A stretch of 64,000 nucleotides of DNA from Cydia pomonella. Its lineage: Eukaryota > Arthropoda > Insecta > Lepidoptera > Tortricidae. A program made the translations under genes and the position numbers. The stretch's first letter is position 1. Each line of letters starts with the position of its first letter. The stretch is taken from the NCBI RefSeq assembly GCF_033807575.1, contig NC_084726.1:7936001-8000000 (forward strand), given 5' to 3'. Shown piece after piece: positions 1 through 13,660 of the stretch. The notes under the pieces were generated by a model. That model had not been told where the DNA came from and did no database searches. It saw nothing but the letters and a program-made list of their open reading frames with translations.

Positions 1-3000
1 ACTGGTGAGTTTTTAGCACACTTAACTTTATATTACTTATATGGGTACTAACATCATTTGTAACTAATATTGTAGGTTTTTGCGGGCTTTGTTTCCGCAA
101 CTGGACGTCATTATATTGCGCCTATTTTGCGTGATGGGTTATTGTCACTATTCTTGCTAACCCAACTCGAACAAGAAGCCTAGCAGACCCTTAATGTTTC
201 TGACTTTTGGAAACATCTCAGTGAACCGAGGTGCTGTGCCCGGTACTCTGTCACCCCTGGGCATTCGAGAATGACGTGGGCGGTTGTCTCTTCTGCGTCC
301 ATGCATGCCCTGCAGAGGGTGTTATCTGTAGCACGTATAGGGTTAACAGGTGCTTGTTTAGTGGGGCGTGGCCAGTTATAGTAGTTAGAAGGTGAGCGTC
401 AGGATGGCGGGTGAACCTCAGCAAAATTCAACGGAATATTTATAAACGTATTGTACCTTCTGTGTACCTCAGTGTACCTTTAATATGTACCTCTCCCTTA
501 AACGAGATATTTAACATTTCATTTTAAAAATCACCGCACCGCACCACGGCGTGTTCACCACACAAATAAATGCCCTTACCGGGATTCCAATCCGGGACCA
601 TCGGCTTCATAGGCAGGGTTACTACTCACTACCCACTAGGCCAGACCGGTCGTCGAATATTATACCTTAACATTTGTATTCACAGTGATCGTGGCCATTT
701 CCACGGTATATTACGGCTCGACGGCAGCAACCAAGTCCCCCGCAGACTTTCCAGTGTTTAAGAGCTTCGAAGGTTTCCTTGAGTTCGTTGGGGTGTGTGT
801 GTTCAGTATGGAGGGCGTCGGAGTTTCCATGCCGATCGAAAACCATATGGCTAATCCACATAAATTCCCGCTGGTGCTGTTTGGAGGTCTGTATTTACCT
901 ACCTCTTTTTTTTTGTCAATACGTTTTAACAATATATGTTTTTTACAATAACAGTATACATAATGGATATATACAGTGGTATTACTATAACTTTTAAATC
1001 TAAAATAGGCCCTCGAGGCATTGTACCAAGGATGCTGGCGGCATTTCCTCCTTGTATCGCAATGCTGATACGTTGTGCGAGGAAGCCGCCGAATTAGCTC
1101 TCCGGTCACCATTACGTCAGACGCTTCGCGATTTCTGCAAAAAAACTTGTGGGCGCTGGGACCGCATGGACTTAGAGTTTCAACGCCAAACGGTACAAAA
1201 TGGTACTCTCTACCGAGGCTCTTATATTTATCATGTTTCAAAATTTCGGCGCTTTCCGCCGCTCTGACAGCTTTTACATTAGTCCGTCGGAGGTGGGATT
1301 AAATTTTAGTTGCAGGTATATCGGTACTCTTGCAGTATAATTTTAGTATATAATCGGTAGTGATATAGCCAAGCGATGTGTCAGGCAAAATTTTAAACAG
1401 AAGTTATTTGTCAGAGTAATTAAGGTAAACCATTTTTACGGCACGATACCCTAATCTCTCGCAGCAAATTTCACAAGGAACGCCATGTCTTTTATTCCTT
1501 TCAATTACAGTTTATTCCTTGCTTTACATTTACTTATTCTTCTTTAGTTATTTCTTGTAAGCTCGTTTTTAATTTCAGGAATGGGTATCGTGGTTGGTAT
1601 TGTGATGATCATCGGCTTCTTTGGCTATTGGGGTTACGGAGAATCTTCCGTGGCTCCCATCACCAATAACTTCCCTTGGGCTATGTGAGTACTTATTATA
1701 TATAGGTATATATTTTCACAGTGGGAGGGTGGAACATTGATTGCATGCAAAAAATACGCAAGTAAGTAAAACGGGTTAGCACTAATTGACTTGCACGTTA
1801 TTATTTCTCGGTTAAGGAAAGTGATAAGATAAGTGATGTGTTTTAAACAGAAAAAACATTTTCATGTAATATAATATGCAGACGACTTATGGACCAATTG
1901 GGCCGCACAAAATCGAACCAGAGGTCGCGGCAAACCTCGACGACGTTGGCCAGATGACCTTGGCGCCTTCGAAAGGAACTGGTGGGAGGCGTCAAGACCG
2001 GGATACGTGGAAAGGGGGAGGAAGGCCTTTGCCCAGCAGTGGGACACTCTGGGCTCATATAAATAAATAAAATAAAATGTTGCCAAAACGAAACCATAAG
2101 GCTCGCAGTGTCAAAAGTTATCAGATCTCATATAGAGCCATGCTTTAAACTCTACAAGCCCTATAATTCGGCCTAAGCCTTATAGTTTTAAAAAGGAGCG
2201 ATTTTGACATTTTTTGACGTTGAGAAACACTTTTGAAAAATAAGTCACTGCAAATATGTAACAATTATAAATAAAATGGCCCATACACCTACAAGATGAA
2301 AACCTTGCGCTCCATCTATTAGTATACTAAGGGCCACTTACGCGTCCCAGGATTAGCCAACCGTGCATATACGGTAACTCCGAGTTAGTTGGCTAACCCT
2401 GGAACACGCCATAAATCTATGTTTACAATCTTATTGCGCCCTGGTCTAATTGTGTTAACATCCCGCAGATTCCCCATAATCCTCAAGGTCCTCATGGCCC
2501 TCATGATATACGTGACCTTCGCCCTGAACTTCTGGGTGCCGTTTGATCTGGTTTGGTACTACTTGAAGAGGAAGCACCCAGAGAACAAGCTGTGGTTCTG
2601 GGAGAGGCTGTACAGGACCATCATGGTCATCATCATCATACTCATCGCTATTGCCTTCCCTGACGTCTCGAGTTTCATGGGATTTGTGAGTTTGATATTT
2701 TTACATTTTGACTCTTTTACCCCAAGTTGGTACCTGATTTAGCTAAGCAAACTATTGCAACTGACTATCTGTTTGACGTATTAAGTCGCCGTTAAACCAC
2801 CGAACCCAAACGGGTCGACAAAGCTCCCGATCAAGGCTCGGAAAAACGCCCGTCATCTTGAAAACATAACTATATTCCGTACAACAGACTTCCTTATACC
2901 AATGTCAACGATTAAATAAGGCCGATTGACGTCCGTAGACTGTGAACGAACATTTTCGTGGGTTCTAAATTATGGTTTTGTTTTCAAAATGACGGGTCTT

Positions 3001-3737
3001 TTTCTGAGCCTTGCCCCGACTATGGTCCAACATTAGCTTCAATATCTTCATTTATCTTGACTTTTATTTGAATGATGGAGTTCTAAGGCAATGCGATCCT
3101 AACAAAATAAAGGTACTTTTGCTATGAAATTCCATTTCGGGGGAAAACCGTTTCCACTAACTAAATCTTAACAAATCACTTTGATTTTTATGTCGATCGC
3201 TTCAGGACTCTTCTTCTTCTATAGGTCTCGCTTCTTTGTTTTTTTTTAGTTTTGCTAATTAAAAAAAAAGGAAACCTATAAGTAAACCTAGTTTTCATTG
3301 AAAAATGTTTTCTCTTTTTGTTTATACGTGCTATACTTCCCTCTTAAACGTCACTTGAGAAGCCTATTAGGCATCAAACTTTCCAATTTCAATACATAAA
3401 GTGCAATTTTACTGTTTTTTTAAGGTTAAAGAGTGCTTTTCCGCGCTGGTGTGCTAAAAAAATTCAACAAGTAAAATAGAACGACCATATCTCTTTCCAG
3501 CTAGGCTGTTTCTGCTTATCCCTCATGGGCTTCATATTCCCCGCCTTCATCGAGCTGTGCGTCGTGTGGGAGGACCCTGGTCTAGGCTTCATGAAGTGGC
3601 GTCTCGTCAAAGCCTGCGCCATCATAATCTTTGGCATCTTGCTCTGTATCATGGGCACTATCACTAATATTAAAGGTTTGATTAGGGCTGCGATGTCGAG
3701 TGATAATAAACCGACGACAACGACTCCTGCGCCGTAA
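1..3737 (+). CDS. SLC36-type proton-coupled amino acid transporter, 3' half (partial)
   Basis: This is the C-terminal half (about 254 residues) of a multi-pass amino acid transporter; the 5' part lies outside the window. Exons read 1-4, 686-886, 1579-1684, 2469-2685 and 3501-3737 (TAA). Every junction has GT/AG sites and the phases join without a break (1, 1, 2, 0). The second exon carries the family-like stretch FSMEGVGVSMPIENHM, which in SLC36/PAT proteins lies in a conserved membrane segment. Hydrophobic segments follow (IVVGIVMIIGFFGYWGYG, then VLMALMIYVTFALNF, then IMVIIIILIAIAFPDVSSF), ending with a last helix around KACAIIIFGILLCIMGTI and a short Thr/Pro tail. Known family role: proton-coupled uptake or lysosomal export of small neutral amino acids, and nutrient sensing to TORC1 (Drosophila pathetic and relatives). 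Which paralogue this is, and its substrate, are not shown by the sequence. Introns hold mobile-element fragments on both strands. Confidence 0.9.
82..385 (-). mobile_element. Non-LTR retrotransposon ORF2 C-terminal fragment
   Basis: On the minus strand this reads LCRACMDAEETTAHVILECP followed by YRAQHLGS, the Cys/His cluster found near the C terminus of many insect non-LTR reverse transcriptases. After a frameshift it continues KGLLGFLFELG and a stop, the usual end of these ORFs. It lies in a transporter intron, 5'-truncated and not functional. Confidence 0.75.
551..654 (-). mobile_element. SINE-A copy 1 (head only)
   Basis: The tRNA-derived head of the main SINE of this window, in reverse. 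The pol III A box (TGGCCTAGTGGG form) and B box (GGTTCGAATCC form) are both recognisable, with a few changes. The AT-rich body and 3' tail seen in fuller copies are missing. Lies in a transporter intron. Confidence 0.75.
1008..1245 (-). mobile_element. Non-LTR retrotransposon ORF2 extreme C-terminus (family LINE-1w)
   Basis: The minus strand reads KYKSLGREYHFVPFGVETLS, then a degenerate stretch ending near a remnant of the form ISxAxQxxxxxxILGT. This is the same terminal domain as the fragments at 20738 and 59055. Frameshifts are present. It sits in the intron between transporter exons 686-886 and 1579-1684. Confidence 0.7.
1881..2077 (+). mobile_element. Non-LTR retrotransposon 3' end
   Basis: The plus strand reads RGRGKPRRRWPDDLGAFERN, then KAFAQQWDTLGSYK and a stop. 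This is the basic 'GRP..RW.DDL' end domain common in RTE-like and related insect elements. A short (AAATA)n-type tail follows, as expected for a 3' end. It is 5'-truncated and in the same orientation as the host gene, inside a transporter intron. Confidence 0.75.
2331..2412. mobile_element. TIR element family D, partial copy
   Basis: Begins GGGCCACTTA and contains GAGTTAGTTGGCTAACCCTGG, which match the ends and centre of the better copies at 23440, 40876 and 41471. The right end is degraded. Intronic, directly upstream of the transporter exon at 2469. Confidence 0.6.
2826..3018. mobile_element. MITE-like element with ~34-bp terminal inverted repeats (family N)
   Basis: The left end CAAGGCTCGGAAAAACGCCC is matched in inverse by the right end GGGTCTTTTTCTGAGCCTTG. 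The match continues inward (CGTCATCTTGAAAAC against GTTTTCAAAATGACG). It has no coding capacity and is seen only once here. Lies in the last transporter intron. Confidence 0.6.
3048..3355. mobile_element. TIR element family C, copy 1
   Basis: Shares a long block with 13923-14280, including CACTAACTAAATCTTAACAA and TTTTTATGTCGATCGC. The right end, ATACTTCCCTCTTAA, is the inverse of the left end of the other copy; this copy's own left end is diverged. Lies in the last transporter intron. Confidence 0.6.
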
Positions 3738-4300
3738 ATGCACATGGGCATTGTGCAAGATGCGGAAAGTTTCCAAAAATTTCGATTTATTCTAAGAAAT
3801 TTCACAGAGAACAAAGGAAAATTTAATTTTGGGAATGAAAAATGTTGATCCCCATACAGAAATGTGAAGGTGTCAAAATTTTTCTAAGTGGAAATTTCGC
3901 AATTATTGGAAATTTTCCATCAACTATAGCTATTATGTACCTGGCAGTTACAAATACGTACCATTTACTTTGGAGAAACTAGAATATGTGTTATTTCTAC
4001 TCAATCACTAGGACTATTATTTGAAAAAAGTAAAAGTAAAAGCAAAAATTAATCTAGAATCTTAGGCCACTGTTTGTTTTAATAGATGGTACTTGTGATC
4101 CTTAGTAGAAATAGCCCAAAATTTGATAGTTTAAAAAAATGGTATACCTATATACTATGTCGAGCTACGAGTTAAGCCTGCGATGACGCATGGTAGGATT
4201 TTTAACGCCTGTCACTTTCGCACTTACTTGTTAGAACGTGACAGGCATGGTGACCGGCGATAGAAATGCGACCATGCAACCACTGGGCCTATGAAGCTCG

Positions 4301-4447
4301 AATCGGACCAAGCTAACCAAGCTGCATGGCATTGGCAATGACAAAGTGTAGCAAAGTGTTGTATTTATAGAAAAATATTATATTTATAATAACACTTTCC
4401 CACTTTGCTATGTTTCAGTCGGTGGAAAGTTAGCCTAAATGGACTCT
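4301..4447. mobile_element. TIR element family E, copy 1
   Basis: The ends read AATCGGACCAAGCTAACC and AAGTTAGCCTAAATGGACTC, imperfect inverted repeats. The core (AATGACAAAGTGTAGC, then ATAACACTTTCCCACTTTG) is shared with 23271-23424. It falls in the predicted 3' UTR of the transporter, so it would be transcribed with that gene. Confidence 0.55.
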
Positions 4448-4554
4448 AAGAGTCAACATGTAGCAAAAGTAATCCATCTGTAACAGTGAGTGCCCATATA
4501 CATAATATGTATTTTATTATGAATGTCCCAGTCTAGCAAATAGGAACACTATTC

Positions 4555-4560
4555 AATAAA
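4555..4560 (+). promoter_or_regulatory. Candidate poly(A) signal of the transporter gene
   Basis: AATAAA about 820 bases after the transporter stop, followed by a T/GT-rich stretch. It is the best placed canonical hexamer before unrelated retrotransposon sequence starts. Earlier or later sites are possible. Confidence 0.45.
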
Positions 4561-4764
4561 CCTATACGCTGTCGTATCGTATTTCTGTATTTGTACATGT
4601 GTTTTATTTTATAGGTTTATTGTATTATATTTTGTGAATGTTTCTTTAATGGTAGATTTTTGATTAAATTATTTTAGTTCTATTAAATTGGTAGTTTCAC
4701 TTTTTCTCGCTCTATAATGTAAGACCTTTACAGTCATTATTATTAATATTATTATACTTATTTA

Positions 4765-4960
4765 CTGCTGTGGCGCAGCGACTCGAAGTGGATCTTGGCC
4801 TGCGACACCAAAGACCGCCATGATTCTCTGTCCAAAACCGTTTCTGTCCAGTCGACGGCGATGAGTTCGCTAAGGTCTTTTTGCACTTCGTCTCTCCAGC
4901 GGTACCTAGGGCGTCCAGACGATCTTCGACCATTTGGAACTCCATAGTACGCCCTCGTGC
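4765..4960 (-). mobile_element. Non-LTR retrotransposon 3' end fragment
   Basis: The minus strand reads GRRSSGRPRYRWRDEVQKDL, then LDRESWRSLVSQAKIHFESL. This is the 'GRP..RW.D ... DR..WR.LV' C-terminal domain typical of retrotransposon ORF2 ends. It is 5'-truncated and abuts a different repeat at its right side. Confidence 0.75.
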
Positions 4961-5133
4961 CGGCAGCAACACAATGAGTAGGGTCTAGTGTTATTTGGCT
5001 GCGGTTTTCTGTAAAGTGGAGGTACTTCCCCAGTTCGGCTCTGCTCTGGATTTGGAATGACATCCGCTGCGCTGTGCCCTACCACACAAAGCGAGATGAC
5101 ATTCACAATGCCCATACCTCTCTTTTGGACGTA
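4959..5133 (+). repeat. Interspersed repeat family G, 3' part
   Basis: Matches 17765-17880 closely (for example GGTGGAGGTACTTCCCCAG or GTGGAGGTACTTCCCCAGTT) and runs further to CACAATGCCCATACCTC. The longer copy at 17621 shows it belongs to an element that begins with the 'GCCCGCCTGATGGTAAGCAG' type of sequence. No coding capacity is apparent. Confidence 0.6.
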
Positions 5134-5174
5134 GTTTAAGGATGTACCCGGGTCCAACCGGGTACATTTGTTTG

Positions 5175-5420
5175 CTCAAAACCGTATTCTACTCTGAAAT
5201 GGTGGAGGGCAAGCGGAAGCATGGCGGTCAGCATCTGCGTTATAAGGACGTGCTCAAACGACACCTGAACGCTTTACTTTTGAGAAATGACATCGACCCT
5301 GAGCGTTGGGAGGACATTGCTACAGACAGGTCATCTTTGCGTTCTACCATCTTTTACCACGTTAAATCTTTTACGGGACAACCGCCTCAATACCTTGGAT
5401 GCCAAACGCCAACAACGCAA
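5175..5420 (+). mobile_element. Non-LTR retrotransposon (CR1/jockey-like) ORF2 C-terminal fragment
   Basis: The plus strand reads FYSEMVEGKRKHGGQHLRYK, then DVLKRHLNALLLRNDIDPER and WEDIATDRSSLRSTI. The pattern 'GKR..GGQ.LRYKD.LK..L ... WE..A.DR..WR' is the usual end domain of this class. It is 5'-truncated. The frame stays open to about 5585, but the later part has no recognisable content. Confidence 0.75.
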
Positions 5421-5979
5421 AGACAAACCGAAACCCTACGCGTACCTATACGTAATACACAATACGTACATAGTACAATGCGTCTGGCCAACTCTATTGT
5501 GGGTCATTCTACTTTTTACTTCAGGTTTTTTGTCTCCAGAAGAAAGTATTTGATTTTTATATTTGTAAAGTATGTGATATTTTAAATTGTAATCAATATA
5601 AATACCGCGCTAACCATACCTTGTATTCAAAGTAAAAAAATATTCTACCTATTTTTATATTTTTTTATCAGTAACAAAGTTGTCATAATGAGTAACATAG
5701 TTGTATATTTGCATGCTCCAGGCTAATTAGTATACGTTATTACTTTAAACTATACCATGGCCGTCATCGAAATCGTAGAGAAGAGGACTATAATATATAC
5801 ATATAGAATTGAATAAGCTTCGCAACAAAAGCAAATCTGTTTCTTTGATTCAAGTTTCGTTGGAGGTAATTTGTATTTACTAGTACGAGTAATAAGCACC
5901 GTAGGACGCTAAGTTAGTTAAAGTTAGTATTCAATCTGTCATTCTCGTGTAAACAAACTGTATCGTGTCAATAGATACA

Positions 5980-6256
5980 GATAAATAAATAAATAAATAA
6001 ATAAATATTATAGGACATTATTACACAAATTGACTAAGTCCCACAGTAAGCTCAATAAGGCTTGTGTTGAGGGCACTTAGACAACGATATATATAATATA
6101 TAAATATTTATAAATACTTAAATACATAGAAAACACCCATGACTCAGGAACAAATATCCATGCTCATCACACGAATAAATGCCCTTACCAGGATTAGAAC
6201 CCGGGACCATCGGCTTCATAGGCAGGGTCACTACCCACTAGGCCAGACCGGTCGTC
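5980..6256 (-). mobile_element. SINE-A copy 2 (near full length)
   Basis: Read on the minus strand it has the full order: GACGACCGGTCTGGCCTAGT head with A box, CGGGTTCTAATCC B box, an AT-rich body, the 'CACAAGCCTTATTGAGC' segment and a (TAAA)n tail at 5980-6008. It is one of nine copies in the window. Confidence 0.85.
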
Positions 6257-7190
6257 AAAGAGTACAGTAAGTATTATGTAGTGTAAGATTAAGGATTATG
6301 CACTACACCTGTACTCTACTTCAACATCTGTGCTACTCCAGGGACTCAAATTATCTCCATATCAGATATTACATTACTCTTTGAGATGTATGAGTTAGGT
6401 TAGACCTATGTAGAAAATTACTGCCTTAAATTTAAATAACTGTATAAGATATGAGATTATTTCAAAGTAGTTCGAAGATCGTGGTTAACGCCTATAACTA
6501 CAGAACAGATTTATTAATTATTCCTAATGAAGCCGTTTAATTAATTGCAATTACAACGAGTTATAATTTGACGTCACGGCAAATTTACCCGCCACTTTAG
6601 GCCTAGTTGATAGAGCCATGACCGCAAAGCCGATGCTAGGTTCAAATACATATATATTTTGTTCCATAACAGACTTGACTCTTTGCAGAACAGTTATTAT
6701 AAACGATTTGTCTCAAAATGTCAGCAAAATGTGAGCTTACTCGAACTTCTCCATGAGGCTAGTATCTCTTTGCTCTTTGGTCTATGCCATGATCTCAATT
6801 CTGACATTGACATTACTTAACACAACTCAGGTAATCATAAAAATATACCTTGTAATTTTTCCAACACTAAAATGTGACTATAATCTTGTTAAAATGCGTG
6901 CAAACTAATAATAAAGGATAATTATTATATCAACAATGCAATATATAAAGATATAATCTATGAAACCCGGTTACTGAATGGAAAAGACTTTAGATTTGTC
7001 TTCATAAATAAAAAATCCTCAAGTTACTAAAATATCAATATGCTATCGAAACAAACATTCGGATTTAACGACGTGTAATTAACAACGACGATGTAAAAAC
7101 AAGAAGGATATAATACACTTTCAATCTGTACAAGGATGAAATAGAAAATCAAAAACCACTAAACAAAGTTTAATATAAACTTCTGTCAGT
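6257..7190. other. Gene-free stretch upstream of the unrecognised ORF
   Basis: AT-rich with no open frame or repeat that I can place. A TATATAAAG-like motif lies near 6945 and an arthropod initiator-like TCAGT at 7186-7190, just before the ORF at 7217. Neither is firm evidence of a promoter. Confidence 0.3.
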
Positions 7191-7216
7191 TAAACTGGCT
7201 ATTTCATTAAATAATC

Positions 7217-8092
7217 ATGAAAATGGAAACTGTGACATTAGTCCTAACTACTAATCTTTTTGACAAACCTTTTAGTAAAACAGATTCAGGTAATGTTTAT
7301 AAAATGAGGATAACTGATGGTAAACTTAAAGAAATAGATGAATATTTGAAAGAGTTCGCATGTGGTAGCAAAAGCGAGAAATCCATTCCCAATCATAAGA
7401 ATGAGTTTTCAGAATGGACGGTAAAACTCATCGAAAAACATCAAGCAATATGCAAGAAAAAGGGCGAGAAACAGGAAAAGACTATCCTAATTTTACATTT
7501 TTTAATGAATTGGTGGATAAGTATCACTTCTACGTTTCGTAATTCATATTCCAAGCTAGTGGAAGAAACTATATCTCCCATTCCTACTCCTCATTATGAA
7601 GAAATTCCTCTACAAACCCCACGAGAACCAAATCCAGGTAGGAAAATTGAAGAAGAAAAATGCCATCGTCCAAAACCTTGTATAGTTAATTCTTGCCTTT
7701 CTAATTTTGAACGTAAAGAAGAAAAATCTAAAAAAGTTCAATTTACAAGCTCACGGCAGAAACAAACAAAAAGTAACGTAAAGACTTTTGAACTTTTAAA
7801 CTATGTCCAAGCCAAAGTTAAAACCTCTGATACAGAAGAACGTTTACCAAAATGCAACACAAGACAGAAGTCTTCAAAGAAAACGAAAGACTCGAAACAT
7901 AAAAATCCAACACGGTGCAACCCAGCCAAGAAAATTCTGTATTCGTCGAATAGATCTTGTAAAATTAAAGTCAAACACAAGCTTTCATCTATACTTGCAA
8001 GGTTTAAAAAGAAGGAAAGATACTTTAAAATGGGGTTCTTCCTAAGAAGTCTAGCATCATGGAAGTCACCTGCTTACACCAGGTTATTATAG
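7217..8092 (+). CDS. Unrecognised single-exon ORF, 291 codons
   Basis: I do not recognise this protein. It is an uninterrupted frame in AT-rich DNA with few long frames elsewhere, so it is unlikely to be chance. It begins MKMETVTLVLTTNLFDKPFS and continues acidic/mixed to about residue 80. A hydrophobic patch (TILILHFLMNWWISITSTF) lies near 90-108, then a Pro-rich linker (SPIPTPHYEEIPLQTPREP). The C-terminal half is strongly Lys/Arg-rich with scattered Cys and no zinc-finger spacing that I can name. The basic tail suggests nucleic-acid or chromatin binding, but that is inference only. There is no signal peptide. The start is the first ATG after an in-frame stop-rich region; a second ATG follows two codons later. 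A poly(A) signal lies 85 bases after the stop. No transposon ends flank it closely. Alternatives: a lineage-restricted gene, or a relic of an unknown element. Confidence 0.6.
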   Translation: MKMETVTLVLTTNLFDKPFSKTDSGNVYKMRITDGKLKEIDEYLKEFACGSKSEKSIPNHKNEFSEWTVKLIEKHQAICKKKGEKQEKTILILHFLMNWWISITSTFRNSYSKLVEETISPIPTPHYEEIPLQTPREPNPGRKIEEEKCHRPKPCIVNSCLSNFERKEEKSKKVQFTSSRQKQTKSNVKTFELLNYVQAKVKTSDTEERLPKCNTRQKSSKKTKDSKHKNPTRCNPAKKILYSSNRSCKIKVKHKLSSILARFKKKERYFKMGFFLRSLASWKSPAYTRLL

Positions 8093-8176
8093 AATTCTTA
8101 AATTAAATTATCATAATGTAAAACATATTGGCCCATACATATTTTTTTATTTTTTCTAACGACAAAGGTAAAAGCG

Positions 8177-8182
8177 AATAAA
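8177..8182 (+). promoter_or_regulatory. Candidate poly(A) signal for the unrecognised ORF
   Basis: AATAAA 85 bases after the stop codon of the 291-codon ORF. The position suits a short 3' UTR and supports a genuine transcription unit. Confidence 0.4.
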
Positions 8183-8311
8183 GCTTCAATTATATAAAAA
8201 CATATGCATATATTTATTCATAAAACAATACAGGTATTGTGTTTGAAATACATGCTTTAAAACTAACTTCTTAAAATCTTCATAAAATGTAAAGATAGTG
8301 ATATAATTTGG

Positions 8312-8625
8312 AAGCGCTAGTGGCCTAGCGATAAGAGCGTGTGACTTTCAATCCGGAGGTCGCGGGTTTAAACCCCGGCTCATACCAATGAGTTTTTCCG
8401 AACTTATGTACGAAATATTTACCATTCGATTTTCGGTGAAGGAAAACATCGTGAAGAAACCGGACTAATCCTAATAAGGTCTAGTTAACGCTCTGGAATG
8501 GAAGGTCAGATGGCAGTCGCTTTCGTAAAACTAGCGTACAAGCGAATTATCAAGCGCACCCCAGGCTCCCATCAGCCGTGGCAAAAATACCGGGACAACG
8601 CGAGGAAGATGGATAGTCATATAAT
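8312..8625 (+). mobile_element. SINE-B (tRNA-derived)
   Basis: The head reads GCGCTAGTGGCCTAGCGAT, with a B box GGGTTTAAACCCC. The body contains TCGGTGAAGGAAAACATCG and GGAAGGTCAGATGGCAGTCG, typical of a common lepidopteran SINE. The open frame inside its body is chance. This is the only copy in the window. Confidence 0.75.
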
Positions 8626-9444
8626 TTGCCTAAGTCTTAAACATCAAAAATTTCATCCACGGTGTACGAGTAAAAGCAACCTCTCAGTAAAAATCTTTTC
8701 AATTCCCTATGAAATGGCGAGTGTTCCTGTAATTTTTTTTAGTTCAGATGGCAATCTGTTATAATTATAGGCTTGATGACCAGCGGAATGCACAGCAACC
8801 TCGAATCTAGGCCAAAACTTGAATTTCATATTTTTGCTGCGCGTAAGTAAGCGTTCATATTGCTAACATAATGATTCAAAGAGATATGTGTAAGTAATTA
8901 TTGGAATTAGACACTAAATATATTTTATTGCATAGTTCGTATACTTTAGATTCTTTTGATATCCAAAAAATCCCGATTTCGTCACTCACTCATGATCATC
9001 AAAATTAGTGTACTTCCTAAGTTCTAGAAAGCTTATATTTAGTATGTATCCTAGTATTAGTACACATACAACAACAAAAATCTACAACTTGTAATTTTAT
9101 ACCCAACAAGTTATCAGAACTCATGAAGAAGCATTCCACGGGTTGTCCCGTGCGGACGCATTTTATTTCCTGTGTTGCGACTTTTTTTTCGGCGTTTAAA
9201 GCAGACAATTAGTTTTCTGTGCATATTTTTGACCATTAGTCACAGAAAAGGCAACTCTTGTACCTGCAAATCTTCACAAAATTCGCGTTTGTACGGGAAA
9301 ACGACAAGACAAATTCATAGAATGCTCCTGAAAAGCCAAGCTCTAACACTTCACGCCCTAACTCTACAAACCCTAACTTCACAAACTCTACACCTTAGTC
9401 AAAATAATATGTGGCTGGGCCGTTTCGTTACTACAATAACTATT
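8626..9444. other. Gene-free stretch
   Basis: No coding or mobile element that I can support. Around 9340-9400 there is a short irregular repetition of CTAAC/TTCAC/TCTACA motifs. It looks like a decayed minisatellite. Confidence 0.3.
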
Positions 9445-9573
9445 GTACAGTCAGCGTCAAATACTTCGTAGTAGTCAAAGTGGCCAAATAGTTCGGTACA
9501 CCATACTAAATATATGGTGTACCGAACTATTTTGCTACTTTGACTGCTACGAAGTATTTGACGCTGACTGTAC
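9445..9573. mobile_element. Fully palindromic MITE, family P copy 1
   Basis: Begins GTACAGTCAGCGTCAAATAC and ends with the exact inverse; the inverted arms of about 60 bases run nearly to the centre. Same 129-bp length as the copy at 16056. It would fold into one long hairpin. It has no coding capacity of its own, and the frames across it are by-products of the palindrome. Confidence 0.8.
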
Positions 9574-9743
9574 CTATAACAGAAAAGTAATGAACGGTGA
9601 ACACACTCTTCATCTTACGCCCATGAGACGGTTCAACTTTAAAATAAAATAATAACTTAAGCTGTGGTTTGGGAGCTACCATTTACAAAGCCAAAAATAT
9701 ACTTGAAGCAGCAGAAAAATACTAAGCACTGCACCTAAAATAA

Positions 9744-9816
9744 TCGGACAGACAGACGGACATGACGAATCTATAAGGGTTCCGTTTTTTGCCATTTGGC
9801 TACGGAACCCTAAAAA
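9744..9816 (+). mobile_element. Family Q element, right-end fragment
   Basis: Carries a short ACAG run, then GGACATGACGAATCTATAAG and the end CTACGGAACCCTAAAAA. This is the same right end as the giant copy at 10467-13415, here cut to about 70 bases. Confidence 0.65.
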
Positions 9817-10285
9817 TTGTATACAAATCCAGCCTTAATACAGAAGAGTTTTAATATATATTGTGGTATTCTTTATCCCGATAAAATATCAGCAAAAAAC
9901 CAAAGTCACACAACCGAAGCCAGGGAGCAAAAACTAGTAAATAAATAAACGTACCGTCTCACAACGCTATTGAACAACTATACATGAATTTATGCAAAAA
10001 AAAATCAAACAACTAGTTTCGGCTATTATGATTTTGTTTCTTAACACCCTATGTATAGAGTTGAAATTCCCTTTGCTCTTGTTCATATTGTGGTCTTTTT
10101 TGCGGTCCGATATGATGACCGAGACCTCGAACACGGTCGAATTAATTCTTGCAATCTCTTTTGTCACCTCATGGCCAAATGTTATATAATTATAGCATAA
10201 TACGCTAGGTTGTATGAAGGCTTAACCGTTAAACGTTTGATATTATTTGGTAGACACCGACCACACTAACTTTGCATAAACTGCA

Positions 10286-10466
10286 GATCGGGATCGGAAC
10301 CGGTTTTTTTGCAAAAATTTAGAAATAACCATATATTTCGGTTTATTTTATACTCCAAATAGACACAGTTGTGTTTTTTGATAACAACTTCGTATTATTA
10401 GATTTAACAATTAGAAATGAAATAATTATCAAAGAATTAAAAAATACCGTTTTCGTTCCCATATAG

Positions 10467-10475
<9 letters not shown>
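10286..10475 (+). mobile_element. TIR element family H, right-truncated copy
   Basis: Matches 47897-48100 over most of its length, including ATATTTCGGTTTATTTTATA and CTTCGTATTATTAGATT. Its right inverted repeat is missing. The sequence runs straight into the left end of the family Q element at the shared AAAACCGG, so Q probably inserted or recombined there. Confidence 0.65.
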
Positions 10476-13415
<2,940 letters not shown>

Positions 13416-13604
13416 ATTTTGTTAAAAGCATCACCCATATTATAGTTTGATATGCCCGCTTGGTAATAACACGTGAGTGGTCAGTCTTGATGTATGTAAC
13501 ATATCATTGTCACTGGACATTTGAACTAAACAAAAAAAGTTTAAGTTTGATTTTTCGTCGAAGCCTTTGCTATGATATCAGGAAGATAATGTTGTTATGA
13601 CTAG

Positions 13605-13660
13605 TCAGTGATTATACGTAGGTAATCTTCCACTCTAGATTACCTACGTATAATCACTGA
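13605..13660. repeat. Perfect inverted repeat (24-bp arms)
   Basis: TCAGTGATTATACGTAGGTA and the next four bases are repeated exactly in inverse after an 8-base loop. It is probably a remnant or tip of a palindromic element. No second copy lies in the window. Confidence 0.7.

Noticed and set aside
8330..8385. tRNA-like sequence on the plus strand
   Set aside because: It is the head of a SINE whose body follows without a break. No acceptor stem closes.
9330..9400. CCTAAC-rich stretch resembling insect telomere repeat
   Set aside because: The units are irregular and mixed with TCTACA/TTCAC. The (CCTAA)n pattern is never repeated cleanly.
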